Notes under the pieces: model-generated
Database searches by the model: none
Told to the model about the DNA's origin: nothing
What the model saw: the letters and a program-made list of their open reading frames with translations, nothing else
Shown here: piece after piece, positions 16,118 through 25,136 of the stretch
Position numbering within the stretch: position 1 is the first letter of the stretch
Layout of the letters: each line of letters starts with the position of its first letter
NCBI RefSeq assembly: GCF_013167895.1
Contig: NZ_BLWC01000001.1
Span: forward strand, 3,038,001-3,102,000
DNA: 64,000 nucleotides
Source: Streptomyces fulvorobeus
Lineage (GTDB): Bacteria; Actinomycetota; Actinomycetes; Streptomycetales; Streptomycetaceae
Reading direction: 5' to 3'
Translations under genes and position numbers: made by a program

Positions 16118-16573
16118 ATGGCCCTGTGGGACCGGCTCAAGGAATCCGCGTCGACGATGCAAACGCAGCTGGAGGCGAAGAAGAACGACCTGAAGAGCGG
16201 GTCGTTCCGAGACGCGAGCATGGCCATGTGCGCCCTGGTCTCCGCCGCGGACGGGTCCATCGACCCGTCCGAGCGGCAGCGCGTCGCCTCGCTGATCGTG
16301 TCGAACGACGTGCTCAAGAACTTCCCGGCGGACGACCTCCAGCGGCGCTTCAACGCGTACGTCGACAAGCTCACCGCCGACTTCGCGTTCGGCAAGGTCA
16401 GCGTCCTCCAGGACATCGCCAAGGCGAAGAAGAAGCCCGCCGAGGCGCGTGCCGTCGTGCAGATCGGCATCATCATCGGCGGCGCCGACGGCGACTTCGA
16501 CAAGTCGGAGCAGGCCGTCGTCCGAGAGGCGTGCTTCGCGCTCGACCTGCCGCCGCACGAGTTCGACCTGTAG
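16118..16573 (+). CDS. TerB-family tellurite-resistance protein
   Basis: The protein is 151 aa. It shows the TerB fold features: MAMCALVSAADGSIDPSER with acidic metal-ligand residues, and a second acidic motif IGGADGDFDKSEQ. The family is implicated in tellurite and envelope stress responses linked to TerD/TerC and VWA proteins; a VWA protein of that general type is encoded at 33184. ATG 16118 has GGAG 8-9 nt upstream. It lies divergent from the BlaI-type gene. It is cytoplasmic. Confidence 0.9.
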   Translation: MALWDRLKESASTMQTQLEAKKNDLKSGSFRDASMAMCALVSAADGSIDPSERQRVASLIVSNDVLKNFPADDLQRRFNAYVDKLTADFAFGKVSVLQDIAKAKKKPAEARAVVQIGIIIGGADGDFDKSEQAVVREACFALDLPPHEFDL

Positions 16574-16709
16574 CCGACCCGGCCGGGGACTGCCCTCCCG
16601 TACCACCGGATGACCGGGGACCGGCTGACCACCGGTCCGCGGTCAGCCGGTGCGCGCCCCGAGCGCGTACCCCCTGGGCGCCGCGCCCCCGGCCGCCCCG
16701 CCCCCCTGG

Positions 16710-17780
16710 TCAGAGCTCCTTCGCCGGCCAGTCCAGGAGGCGGGCACCGATCACCGCGGTCTGGAGCGTGTAGCGGTGCACCGGGTCGGAGGGGTCCGAG
16801 CCGGTCAGCTGGCGGATGCGCTCCAGCCGGTACGTCAGGGCACGCACGCTCAGCGCCAGCCGGCGGGCCGTCTCCGCCGCGACACAGCCCGCGTCGAAGT
16901 AGACCGAGAGCGTGTTCAGCAGCGGTTCCGCGCCGCCCCTGGCCTTCTGGAGCGGGCCCAGCTCGCTGCGCACCAGGTCGGCCATCGCCTCCCGGTCCCG
17001 GGTCAGCACCGGGTAGACCAGCAGGTCGGACGCGTACAGCACCGGCTCGTCGAGCCCCATCCGCCGCGCCAGGTCGAGGGCGTCGAGCGCTTCGTCGTAC
17101 GAGTGGACGACGCCACCGGGCCCCTGGTGCGGCCGGCCCACCGCGACCTGTCCGCCGTCGGTCGCCGCGTGGGCCTGCTTGGCGAAGTACCGCAGGACGT
17201 CGGGCTGGCTGCCGGGCGCGATGCAGACCAGCCGCCCGTCCTTCGTCGTCAGCAGGATCTTGCGGCTGCCGAAGCGGGCCAGCAGAGCCGCCTCCACGTT
17301 CCGCGGCACGGGGTCCGTCTCGGTGTACGCCTCCGGACCCGCCGCCACCGCGACAGCGTGGGCGCGCGAGAGCCGCAGCCCGAAGCGGGTGGCCCGCTCG
17401 GCGAGGCGGCCGAGGTCGCTGCGCCCGTACAGCAGGTCGTCGATGAACTCCCGCCGCGCCGCTTCCTCGCGGCGTACGGTGAGTCGCTGGGCGCGCTCGA
17501 AGCCCTCGGCGAAGGCGTCGACCGCCTGCTCCACGGCGGCGAGCACGGAGTCGGCGGTGGTGGCCGACGCGGTCGCGGTCCGCGGCCAGGCGGTGCGGGT
17601 CTCGGCCAGGTGCATGCCCACCAGGGCACGCAGCTGATGACCGGCCTCGGCGGCTTCACGGCCCAGGAGGCGGCGGGACTCCAGCTCCTCCCGGGTCAAC
17701 CGGCGTCCGGTGGAGGCGACTTCGCTCAGTATGCGGGCGTAGTCCCCCAGGGCCTCCGCGGGAATCTCCGGCTCCGCCAC
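16710..17780 (-). CDS. PucR-family transcriptional regulator
   Basis: The protein is 356 aa. A GGDEF-like/CdaR central region (about 150-260) precedes the C-terminal PucR helix-turn-helix: VYFDAGCVAAETARRLALS, then RALTYRLERIRQLTG (about 295-340). Related proteins regulate purine, sugar-diacid or amino-acid catabolism, often autoregulating. The start is GTG 17780. It is the only gene on its transcript here, and the divergent side carries about 500 nt of noncoding DNA before the TrkA-type gene. Confidence 0.88.
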   Translation of the reverse strand: MAEPEIPAEALGDYARILSEVASTGRRLTREELESRRLLGREAAEAGHQLRALVGMHLAETRTAWPRTATASATTADSVLAAVEQAVDAFAEGFERAQRLTVRREEAARREFIDDLLYGRSDLGRLAERATRFGLRLSRAHAVAVAAGPEAYTETDPVPRNVEAALLARFGSRKILLTTKDGRLVCIAPGSQPDVLRYFAKQAHAATDGGQVAVGRPHQGPGGVVHSYDEALDALDLARRMGLDEPVLYASDLLVYPVLTRDREAMADLVRSELGPLQKARGGAEPLLNTLSVYFDAGCVAAETARRLALSVRALTYRLERIRQLTGSDPSDPVHRYTLQTAVIGARLLDWPAKEL

Positions 17781-17871
17781 GCGTGTCCCTCCGCCTTCCC
17801 GCTCCGGTCCTGATAGGTCTCCGACGCCTTCCTAACGCCTCCGGACAGGTGCGAGTGCCCGGCATCAGCAA

Positions 17872-17901
17872 CACGTAAAGATTGCCGGATTCCGGCAGTG
17901 C
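17872..17901 (+). repeat. Dispersed 30-nt palindromic element, copy 2
   Basis: It matches 12878-12907 at 27 of 30 positions, and the core reads TTGCCGGATTCCGGCAGTG. Here it is wholly intergenic, between PucR and the TrkA-type gene. Confidence 0.6.
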
Positions 17902-17943
17902 GACGGCGAAGCCCCGGCTGACACCATCCGGTCAGCACCACAC

Positions 17944-17984
17944 GGGGGGGGGTGCGCGGGGGAACGCACGGGGGAACACGGGGG
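17944..17984 (+). repeat. Four G-tracts, potential G-quadruplex
   Basis: G-runs of 9, 5, 5 and 5 are separated by spacers of 5, 7 and 5 nt, with GGGGGAAC recurring. This fits a quadruplex-forming motif on the plus strand, which is the mRNA sense for the downstream TrkA-type gene. Confidence 0.55.
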
Positions 17985-17987
17985 ACG

Positions 17988-18031
17988 GCCCGGCTGCCGC
18001 ACAGCCGTACGCGGTGACGCGGCAGCCGGGC
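17988..18031 (+). terminator. 13-bp hairpin in TrkA-type leader
   Basis: Perfect arms GCCCGGCTGCCGC and complement have an 18-nt loop. It could act as an attenuator or leader structure, because the nearest upstream plus-strand gene is over 1.3 kb away. Confidence 0.4.
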
Positions 18032-18278
18032 GCCTCCTCCCATTCGGACACACCGGGCCTCTTTGCCGTTCGGACGCACCTTTCGGATAAGCCGTGCAGA
18101 GAGGCAGAGAGCAGGAGCGCCGCGCCCTGCGGAACGAAAGCCGCGCTCTCCGTCGTCGTACCAGCCGGGGCGCCGCTGCGGTCCCGGCGAGCGCTGCCCG
18201 GTCGCCTCGCCTCGCCGGTCCGCGCACTCGTCACGCGAAGATCACCGACCTGCCGGACCGAACCCCGAGGAGCAAGGC

Positions 18279-20249
18279 ATGCTGGGTTTCGTGCCCCCAC
18301 TCCCTCAGCAGCCCCAACGCGCCCCCGTGGCCGGACACATGGTCGTCTGCGGTGACGACACACTGGCCAGGCGCCTCGCCGTGGAGCTGCGTTACGTCTA
18401 CGGCGAGCGGGTCACCCTGCTCGTCCCGCCGGGTGGCGAACCCGGCCACCCGGAGCAGCCGTTGACCCAACGCGGGCGTGCCGCAGCCCTGTTCGGGCGG
18501 ATGTCGGCCGCGATGAACCGCAACGGCGGCGCCGACAGTCCGGCCGGCGACACCAACGCCGGGGTCGAGGCCGTCCGCATCCTGGAGGCGGCGGAGCCCT
18601 CCGACGACGTGTTCGAGGAGGCGGGCATCGAGCGGGCCGCCGCGCTCGCGCTCGTCTACGAGGACGACGAGCGCAACATCCGCGCCGCCCTGACCGCCCG
18701 GCGCCTCAATCCGCGCCTGCGCCTGGTGATCCGGCTCTACAACCGCAAGCTCGGCCAGCACCTCGAGACGCTGCTCGACCAGGCAGCGGTACTGGCCATG
18801 CCCGGACTCGACCAGGCGGCGCTGGACGCCTCCACCACCGTCCTGTCCGACGCGGACACGGCGGCCCCCGCACTCGCCGCCACCGCGCTCAGCGGAAGCA
18901 GCAGGATCATCCAGGCCGAGGGGCTGCTCCTGCGGGCCGCCGAACGGCCGCCGCCGCGCCCTGGCGAGACGGCCGACCCGGGTCTCTGCACGCTCGCGCT
19001 GCTCTCCTCCACCACACACGACCCGGCGGGCGCCGAGGGTTCCGACAGCAGCGGCGCCGAGGGCCCCCAGCTCCTCCCGGACGCGGCCTCGGTGACGGCC
19101 GCACCCGGGCGCGGGACGATCGTCCTCGAACACATCAGCCAGGCGGACGCGGTCCGTCCGGCGCAGCGGATGGGCGGGCGGGGCGCACCGTTGAGCCAGG
19201 TGTTCTCCCGGCGGCTGCGCTGGTCGGCGGCGGGTGTCGCCGCGGCCGTGGTCGCCCTGGCGGTCGCCTCGGTGCTGACCACCGGCTACCACCCCCTCCA
19301 CGCGGCCTACCTCACACTGCTCGACCTGTTCGCGATGGGCGATCCGGCGCTCGACGGGTCACCGGGCCGCCAGATCATCCAGCTGCTCTCCGGCCTGGCG
19401 GGGCTGATGCTGCTGCCCCTGCTGGTGGCCGCCGTCCTGGAGACGTTCGGTTCGCTGCGCACCACCTCCTCGCTGCGCCGCCCGCCGCGCGGGCTGTCCG
19501 GGCACGTGGTCCTGCTGGGACTCGGCAAGATCGGAACGCGGGTCCTGGTGCGGTTACGCGAACTGAACATCCCCGTGGTCGTCGTGGAGGAGGACCCGGA
19601 GGCGCGTGGCGTGCCGCTGGCCAGGAGCCTGCACGTGCCGACGGTCATCGGCGACGTCACGCAGGAGGGTGTCCTGGAGGCGGCGAAGATCCACCGCGCG
19701 GGGGCCCTGCTGGCCCTGACCAGCGTCGACACCACGAATCTGGAGGCCACGCTGTACGCCCGCTCGGTCAAGCCCGACCTGCGGGTGGCGCTGCGCCTGT
19801 ACGACGACGAGTTCGCCACCGCCGTGTACCGCACCCTGCGCACCGCCCATCCCCAGGCGCTGACCCGTTCCCGGTCCGTCTCGCACCTGGCCGCCCCGTC
19901 CTTCGCGGGCGCCATGATGGGCCGGCAGATCCTCGGGGCGATCCCGGTCGAGCGGAAGGTCATGCTGTTCGCCGCGCTGGAGGTGGCGGGCCACTCTCAG
20001 CTGGTGGACCGGACGGTCGAACAGGCATTCGAGGCGGGCGCCTGGCGGGTACTGGCCCTGGATGCCACCCCGCCCGCCGACCGGCGGCCGGACCTGACGG
20101 CCGCCGGGGTGAGCGGGCAGCCGCTCGGCCTGGTCTGGGACCTGCACCCCGGGTACGTACTGCGCCCCGAGGACCGCGTGGTGATCGCCGCGACCCGTCG
20201 CGGCCTGGCGGAACTCCTGCGCGGGCAGCGGACGATGACGCGCCGCTGA
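18279..20249 (+). CDS. TrkA-N/RCK membrane protein, CASTOR/POLLUX-like ion channel candidate
   Basis: The protein is 656 aa. A first RCK/TrkA-N domain (about 15-200; HMVVCGDDTLARRLAVEL) is followed by a membrane part with two clear hydrophobic helices ([38 protein letters not shown]). The segment between them could be a pore loop. A second Rossmann RCK domain follows (GHVVLLGLGKIGTRVLVRL, with GxGxxG). This order resembles two-RCK ion conductance regulators. A canonical K+ selectivity filter is absent, so transport is inferred. It has an unusually long structured upstream region. Confidence 0.8.
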   Translation: MLGFVPPLPQQPQRAPVAGHMVVCGDDTLARRLAVELRYVYGERVTLLVPPGGEPGHPEQPLTQRGRAAALFGRMSAAMNRNGGADSPAGDTNAGVEAVRILEAAEPSDDVFEEAGIERAAALALVYEDDERNIRAALTARRLNPRLRLVIRLYNRKLGQHLETLLDQAAVLAMPGLDQAALDASTTVLSDADTAAPALAATALSGSSRIIQAEGLLLRAAERPPPRPGETADPGLCTLALLSSTTHDPAGAEGSDSSGAEGPQLLPDAASVTAAPGRGTIVLEHISQADAVRPAQRMGGRGAPLSQVFSRRLRWSAAGVAAAVVALAVASVLTTGYHPLHAAYLTLLDLFAMGDPALDGSPGRQIIQLLSGLAGLMLLPLLVAAVLETFGSLRTTSSLRRPPRGLSGHVVLLGLGKIGTRVLVRLRELNIPVVVVEEDPEARGVPLARSLHVPTVIGDVTQEGVLEAAKIHRAGALLALTSVDTTNLEATLYARSVKPDLRVALRLYDDEFATAVYRTLRTAHPQALTRSRSVSHLAAPSFAGAMMGRQILGAIPVERKVMLFAALEVAGHSQLVDRTVEQAFEAGAWRVLALDATPPADRRPDLTAAGVSGQPLGLVWDLHPGYVLRPEDRVVIAATRRGLAELLRGQRTMTRR

Positions 20250-20379
20250 CCGCGTCGGTGAACGGCCCCCCGGCCGACCTCTGCCGCAGGCCGCCCATCG
20301 GCCGGGCGGGGTGACGCTGCGCGCCGCGGGGCCACGGAATAGGTCACCCGGATGCCTGGTTGTAAGGTGTGTTCACATA

Positions 20380-20398
20380 GTTCAACATTCAACCAAAT
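20380..20398 (+). promoter_or_regulatory. Shared 19-nt promoter motif (LLM copy)
   Basis: GTTCAACATTCAACCAAAT lies 21 nt before the LLM start codon. It matches 16 of 19 bases of the motif upstream of the pirin gene at 43599-43617. It contains a TTCAAC direct repeat and is A+T-rich for this genome. A shared redox-type repressor site is suspected. Confidence 0.5.
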
Positions 20399-20419
20399 CA
20401 ACCTCTGGAGGCGGGCGTC

Positions 20420-21544
20420 ATGCAGTTCGGGATCTTCACCGTCGGAGACGTCACCACCGACCCCACGACCGGCCGGGCACCGAGCGAGCACGAGCGCATC
20501 AAGGCGACGATCGAGATCGCGCTCAAGGCCGAGGAAGTGGGGCTGGACGTCTTCGCGACCGGTGAGCACCACAACCCGCCGTTCGTCCCGTCCTCGCCGA
20601 CGACCACGCTCGGCTACGTCGCCGCCCGCACCGAGAAGCTGATCCTCTCCACCTCCACCACGCTCATCACCACCAACGACCCGGTGAAGATCGCCGAGGA
20701 CTACGCCACCCTCCAGCACCTGGCGGACGGGCGCGTCGACCTGATGATGGGGCGCGGCAACACCGGACCGGTCTACCCCTGGTTCGGCAAGGACATCCGT
20801 CAGGGCATCCCGATGGCGATCGAGAACTACGCGCTGCTCCACAGGCTGTGGCGCGAGGACGTGGTCGACTGGGAGGGGAAGTTCCGCACACCGCTCCAGT
20901 CCTTCACCGCCACCCCGCGCCCGCTGGACGGCGTCCCGCCGTTCGTCTGGCACGGCTCGATCCGCTCCCCGGAGATCGCCGAACAGGCCGCGTACTACGG
21001 CGACGGCTTCTTCCACAACAACATCTTCTGGCCCATGGAACACACCGAGAAGATGGTGAGGCTCTACCGCAGGCGCTTCGCCCACTACGGGCACGGCACC
21101 GAGGAGCAGGCCATCGTGGGCCTAGGCGGCCAGGTGTTCATGCGGAAGAACTCGCAGGACGCGGTACGGGAGTTCCGCCCGTACTTCGACAACGCGCCGG
21201 TCTACGGCCACGGGCCATCGCTGGAGGACTTCACCGAGCAGACCCCGCTGACCGTCGGCTCGCCGCAGGAGGTCATCGAGCGGACCCTCACCTTCCGCGA
21301 GTCGGTCGGCGACTACCAGCGCCAGCTGTTCCTGATGGACCACGCGGGGCTGCCGCTCAAGACGGTCCTGGAGCAGCTCGACATCCTCGGCGAAGAGGTC
21401 GTGCCGGTGCTGCGCGAGGAGTTCGCCAGGCTGCGGCCGGCCGGAGTGCCGGAGAGCCCGGTCCACCCGGCGGTCACCGCCGCCCGCGAAGCCGCTGCCG
21501 CGATCAAGGCCACTTCCGCCGCTTCTGTCACCGAGGAGGTCTGA
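20420..21544 (+). CDS. LLM-class flavin-dependent monooxygenase (CE1758 type)
   Basis: The protein is 374 aa. It shows the luciferase-like TIM-barrel pattern, starting MQFGIFTVGDVTTDP, with EHHNPPFVPSSPTTTLGYVAARTEKL and LMMGRGNTGPVYPWFG. It uses reduced FMN to oxygenate an unknown substrate. The downstream reductase gene begins 5 nt after its stop and supplies FMNH2, the usual two-component arrangement. CTGGAGG precedes the ATG. The promoter motif at 20380 suggests regulated expression. Confidence 0.92.
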   Translation: MQFGIFTVGDVTTDPTTGRAPSEHERIKATIEIALKAEEVGLDVFATGEHHNPPFVPSSPTTTLGYVAARTEKLILSTSTTLITTNDPVKIAEDYATLQHLADGRVDLMMGRGNTGPVYPWFGKDIRQGIPMAIENYALLHRLWREDVVDWEGKFRTPLQSFTATPRPLDGVPPFVWHGSIRSPEIAEQAAYYGDGFFHNNIFWPMEHTEKMVRLYRRRFAHYGHGTEEQAIVGLGGQVFMRKNSQDAVREFRPYFDNAPVYGHGPSLEDFTEQTPLTVGSPQEVIERTLTFRESVGDYQRQLFLMDHAGLPLKTVLEQLDILGEEVVPVLREEFARLRPAGVPESPVHPAVTAAREAAAAIKATSAASVTEEV

Positions 21545-21549
21545 GAACC

Positions 21550-22209
21550 GTGTCCGCCACCGCACCCCTGAAGATCGTCGCCGTCTCGGCCGGGCTGAGC
21601 AGCCCCTCCTCCACCCGGCTGCTGGCCGACCGGCTGGCCGGGGCCGCCCGCGAGCGGCTGGAGGCCGGCCAGGACCGCAGGGTCGACGTGCGGGTCGTCG
21701 AGCTGCGCGATCTGGCCGTCGACATCGCCAACAACCTGGTCACCGGCTTCCCGCCGCGTGCCCTGAAGGAGGCGGTCGAAGCGGTGACGGAGGCGGACGG
21801 CCTGATCGCCGTGACGCCGGTCTTCACCGCCTCGTACAGCGGACTGTTCAAGTCGTTCTTCGACCTGATCGACCACACCGCGCTGACCGGCAAGCCCGTC
21901 GTGCTCGCCGCGACGGGCGGCACGGCCCGGCACTCGCTGGTCCTGGAGCACGCGCTCCGGCCGCTCTTCGCCTACCTGCGGGCCGTGACCCTGCCGACGT
22001 CCGTGTACGCGGCGTCGGAGGACTGGGGCTCGTCGGGCGACGAGTACACCGAGGGCCTGCCCTCCCGTATCCAACGGGCCGGCGGCGAACTCGCGTCCGC
22101 GGTCCTGGGCCGGACGGTCTCCGGGGCGTCGGGGGCGCCCGGCCCGGACGACGGCGAGGACGTGGTCGTGCCGTTCGAGCAGCAGCTCGCCGGCCTCCGC
22201 CTGGACTGA
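21550..22209 (+). CDS. NAD(P)H-dependent FMN reductase (CE1759 type)
   Basis: This 219-aa flavodoxin-like reductase starts VSATAPLKIVAVSAGLS and contains SSPSSTRLLADRL (phosphate-binding loop) and VTPVFTASYSGLFKSFFDLID. It makes reduced flavin for the LLM monooxygenase encoded just upstream (5-nt gap), so the pair is one operon. GTG 21550 is the only start that fits the gap. A 15-bp hairpin terminator follows at 22229. Confidence 0.9.
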   Translation: MSATAPLKIVAVSAGLSSPSSTRLLADRLAGAARERLEAGQDRRVDVRVVELRDLAVDIANNLVTGFPPRALKEAVEAVTEADGLIAVTPVFTASYSGLFKSFFDLIDHTALTGKPVVLAATGGTARHSLVLEHALRPLFAYLRAVTLPTSVYAASEDWGSSGDEYTEGLPSRIQRAGGELASAVLGRTVSGASGAPGPDDGEDVVVPFEQQLAGLRLD

Positions 22210-22228
22210 CAGGACCGAGCACGGTGGA

Positions 22229-22263
22229 GGAGGGGCGGCCCGCCTGACGCGGGCCGCCCCTCC
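22229..22263 (+). terminator. Hairpin terminator after LLM/FMN reductase operon
   Basis: A 15-bp perfect stem (GGAGGGGCGGCCCGC and complement) with loop CTGAC starts 19 nt after the reductase stop. Confidence 0.75.
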
Positions 22264-22338
22264 CTTCCCCGAGCGCGGGCGACAGATCCGTGCCCGGCCA
22301 AGGTGCTGTGCGACCAGAGCCCGCGCGAGCGAGCATGG

Positions 22339-23199
22339 TCACTTGCGGTTGTAGAGCCGCATCGTCACGGAGCCGAACACCACCAGGAACAGCGCCGACC
22401 ACCCCAGCGACCAGGCGATCTCCGCCGCGGGCCAAGCACCGGCCATCAGCTCCCGTACGGCGGAGGCGAGATGCGTCACCGGGCTGTTGTTGACGAACAC
22501 CTGGAGCCAGCCCGGCATCGTGCCCGGGTCGACGAAGACGTTGCTCAGGAACGTCAGCGGGAAGATCACCATCATGCTGACGCCCATGACGGACTTCTCG
22601 GTGCGCAGCATCAGCCCGAACATGGTCCAGATCCACGAGAACGCGAACGAGAACACCACCAGCAGGGCCACCCCCGCCAGCACCCCGAGCGGGCCGCCGT
22701 CCGGCCGGTAACCGATGATCATGCCGACCGTCAGCATCACCGCGGAGGCCAGGACGTACCGCAGGACGTCACCGAGCAGGTAGCCGACCATCGCCGCCGG
22801 CCGCCAGATCGGCAGCGTGCGGAAGCGGTCGAAGACTCCCTTGGTGATGTCCGTGTTGACCGCGACACCCGTGTACATGGTGATCATCACGACGCTCATC
22901 ACGAGGATGCCGGGCAGCAGGAACTGGATGTACTCCTGGGTGGAACCGGCCAGCGCCCCGCCGAAGAGGTACGTGTACATCAGCACCATCATGATCGGGA
23001 ACGCCGTCACGTCGAAGAGCTGCTCCGGTACGTGCTTGATCTTCAGCATGGCCCGCCACCCGAAGGTGAGCGACGCCGACAGCGCGCTCGGCCTCGGCGG
23101 CCGCTTCTGGCCGACCAGCAGGGCGGCCAGAGTCTCCGCGTCGGGCGTGGCGAGCGCGGTGTCCTCGGACGACCCTGTCCTGTCGGTCGTGGTGGTCAT
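22339..23199 (-). CDS. ABC-2 type permease (DrrB-like)
   Basis: In this 286-aa protein a soluble N-terminus precedes six hydrophobic segments, with the ABC-2 permease pattern [20 protein letters not shown] and [20 protein letters not shown]. The latter is the usual signature of daunorubicin-resistance DrrB proteins. It overlaps the ATPase gene by 4 nt (ATGA). The pair should export a drug-like or lipidic compound; the substrate is unknown. Confidence 0.92.
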   Translation of the reverse strand: MTTTTDRTGSSEDTALATPDAETLAALLVGQKRPPRPSALSASLTFGWRAMLKIKHVPEQLFDVTAFPIMMVLMYTYLFGGALAGSTQEYIQFLLPGILVMSVVMITMYTGVAVNTDITKGVFDRFRTLPIWRPAAMVGYLLGDVLRYVLASAVMLTVGMIIGYRPDGGPLGVLAGVALLVVFSFAFSWIWTMFGLMLRTEKSVMGVSMMVIFPLTFLSNVFVDPGTMPGWLQVFVNNSPVTHLASAVRELMAGAWPAAEIAWSLGWSALFLVVFGSVTMRLYNRK

Positions 23200-24167
23200 G
23201 CCGCCACTCCTTTCCGGTCCGTGAGCGCGAGGAAGACCTCGTCGAGGCTGGGCTGTCCGAGCGAGAAGTTGTCCACGGTGATCCCGCGGCGGGCCAGCTC
23301 CGCGAGGGCGCGTGCGGCCTGTTCGGCCGCGCCCTGTTCGGTGCCGTGTCCGTTGACCCGGGCGGTGAGGGCGACCGGGTCGGGGTCCAGTTGCACGGTG
23401 GCGTCGAGCGCGGCGGAGAGCACCCGCTCGGCCTCGGGGCGCTGTTCGGCCTCCCGCAGCCGCAGATGTACGGAGCCGGCGCCGACCGACGCCTTCAGTT
23501 CGCCCTTCGTGCCCTCGGCGATGACCTTGCCGTGGTCGATGACCGCGATCCGGGAGGCCAGCTGGTCGGCCTCGTCCAGGTACTGGGTGGTCAGCATCAC
23601 CGTCGTGCCCTGGGCGACGACGGCCCGCACGATGTCCCACACCTGGTTGCGGCTGCGCGGGTCGAGCCCGGTCGTCGGCTCGTCGAGGAAGAGCAGCTGC
23701 GGGGTGTTCAGGATGGACGCGGCGATGTCGATGCGGCGGCGCATGCCGCCCGAGTAGTTCTTCACCTGCTTGCCCGCCGCCTCGCTCAGCCCGAACGCCT
23801 CCAGCAACTGGTCGGCGCGGGTACGGGCCGCGGGCCTCGCGTGCCCGAGGAGCCGGGCGAGCAGGACCAGGTTCTCGGTGCCGGTCAGGTCCTCGTCCAC
23901 CGAGGCGTACTGCCCGGTGAGGCTGACCAGGCCGCGTACGGCGTCGGCGTCCTTCACGACGTCCTTGCCGAAGACCCGGGCCTCGCCGCCGTCCGGGCGC
24001 AGGAGCGTCGCCAGCATCCGTACGGTGGTGGTCTTCCCGGCGCCGTTCGGCCCGAGGACGCCGTAGACCGTGCCGGGTGCGACGGCGAGGTCCACGCCGT
24101 CGACCGCACGGTTCTCTCCGAAGATCTTCACCAGCCCGTTGGTCTCGATGGCCAGTTCCGTCGTCAT
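23196..24167 (-). CDS. ABC transporter ATP-binding protein (DrrA-like)
   Basis: The protein is 323 aa. Walker A is [11 protein letters not shown], the signature is [11 protein letters not shown], Walker B is [17 protein letters not shown], and the switch His region has been replaced by [12 protein letters not shown], as usual in DrrA proteins. The C-terminal DrrA-type extension (about 220-323) is present. It is translationally coupled to the permease gene. It gives energy for export by the DrrB-like partner. No pathway genes for a natural product are adjacent. Confidence 0.93.
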   Translation of the reverse strand: MTTELAIETNGLVKIFGENRAVDGVDLAVAPGTVYGVLGPNGAGKTTTVRMLATLLRPDGGEARVFGKDVVKDADAVRGLVSLTGQYASVDEDLTGTENLVLLARLLGHARPAARTRADQLLEAFGLSEAAGKQVKNYSGGMRRRIDIAASILNTPQLLFLDEPTTGLDPRSRNQVWDIVRAVVAQGTTVMLTTQYLDEADQLASRIAVIDHGKVIAEGTKGELKASVGAGSVHLRLREAEQRPEAERVLSAALDATVQLDPDPVALTARVNGHGTEQGAAEQAARALAELARRGITVDNFSLGQPSLDEVFLALTDRKGVAA

Positions 24168-24271
24168 GTTCCATTCCTTGTCGGTGCGAGGGGGCGGTAA
24201 CGCGGCGAAAGCGACCGCCGAGCGCTCCGGCGGCCGCGACCGGCGGTGACGCGGTGCTGATCCCTCCGCGT

Positions 24272-24685
24272 TCAGTCCTCCCGCGTGTAGTAGACGTAGA
24301 AGGCCACGCAGAAGACGCCGGCTCCGACCGACACTCCCATGACGGCGGACCTCACCACGCCGCTATTGGTGAGACTGACCAGAAAACCGATCGCACATGC
24401 CGTCAGCGCGCCGAACGCCGCCGCCCGCAGTTCGCGCGGCAGCGCGTGCCGGCAGCGGCCCAGGACGAAGCAGAGCGCGGCGAGAGCCGCTCCGGAGACC
24501 AGTCCGAGCACGACCTGCCCGCCGGTGGCCGGACCGCCGTCCCGCTCGATGAACGCCGCGTAGAGACCGAAGATCACACCCAGGGCCAGGGGCAGCGCCC
24601 AGGCGAGCGGGCTGTGGTGCCGGGCCGTCCCGCGCGCGCCGGACCCCTGGGGCCCTCGGCTCGGCATGGCTGCGTGTGTGGCCAT
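24272..24685 (-). CDS. Small membrane protein, four predicted helices
   Basis: In this 137-aa protein a polar N-terminus of about 30 residues is followed by four hydrophobic segments, starting [19 protein letters not shown] and ending [20 protein letters not shown] do not recognise the family. The start ATG 24685 is chosen because AAGGAG lies about 10 nt upstream. It is separated from the ABC operon by 104 nt on the same strand but is upstream of it, so co-transcription is possible. Confidence 0.7.
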   Translation of the reverse strand: MATHAAMPSRGPQGSGARGTARHHSPLAWALPLALGVIFGLYAAFIERDGGPATGGQVVLGLVSGAALAALCFVLGRCRHALPRELRAAAFGALTACAIGFLVSLTNSGVVRSAVMGVSVGAGVFCVAFYVYYTRED

Positions 24686-24704
24686 GGCGCAGTGCTCCTT
24701 CCCT

Positions 24705-24728
24705 CGTCCCCGTCCCCGTCCCCGTTCC
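24705..24728. repeat. Tandem CGTCCC hexamers
   Basis: Three perfect CGTCCC units and one CGTTCC unit lie just upstream of the ribosome-binding site of the small membrane protein. Slippage here could alter leader length. Confidence 0.6.
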
Positions 24729-24874
24729 TCCAGCGCACACCCGGCCGCCCCGCCCGGCAACTCGACTGGCGTACGGCCCGGGGCGCGGCGTCCCCGTCCG
24801 GGATTCCCTGGGCGGGTGCGCACCTACCTCTCCGTGCCCTGTCGGCCGACCGCGCGGACCGGCTGCGCGACACG

Positions 24875-24997
24875 GTGGGATGGCTGCGGTACTGCGGTGT
24901 CCGGTCCGCGATCGGCTCGCTGGTGCTGCTCGTCCTGGCCGTGGGCGCGGTCGTGGCACGGGCGGTGCTGACACGCCGGACGGCCGGGACCCGGTAG
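24875..24997 (+). CDS. Possible 40-aa single-helix membrane peptide
   Basis: GTG 24875 to TAG 24997 encodes a peptide with one strong hydrophobic helix (AIGSLVLLVLAVGAVVARAVL) and a basic C-terminus. There is no good ribosome-binding site and I recognise no family. The rest of the 451-nt gap between 24685 and 25137 shows no other gene. Confidence 0.25.
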   Translation: MGWLRYCGVRSAIGSLVLLVLAVGAVVARAVLTRRTAGTR

Positions 24998-25136
24998 GCG
25001 GTGCCGGTCGCGTACGAGGGCCGGGCGACCCCGGTTCCGTACGGGGGCGGGGCGCGGAGAGTCCGACGTGCGTTCCCGCGCGGGCCGGGCGACAGTGGGA
25101 ATCGTGACCGTCGGGGGCGACTGGGAGGTCCTGCCC

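Larger units (their letters stand above)
17781..18278. other. 498-nt noncoding leader region upstream of TrkA-type gene
   Basis: No gene is supported here. The region holds, in order, the second palindromic element (17872), a run of four G-tracts (17944-17984) and a 13-bp hairpin (17988-18031). It then continues with low-structure DNA to the AAGGCATG start region at 18275. This is long for a Streptomyces promoter region and could be a structured 5' leader. Confidence 0.55.

Noticed and set aside
16710..17780. PucR gene as part of a purine catabolic cluster
   Set aside because: No purine, allantoin or related catabolic genes are adjacent.
17872..18278. c-di-AMP (ydaO-type) riboswitch upstream of the TrkA-like gene
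   Set aside because: The context is attractive, but I could not match the conserved ydaO core segments by eye; a covariance-model search would decide.
22339..24167. DrrAB-type exporter as a marker of a biosynthetic gene cluster
   Set aside because: No synthase, tailoring or resistance genes surround it; the neighbours are ordinary core genes.
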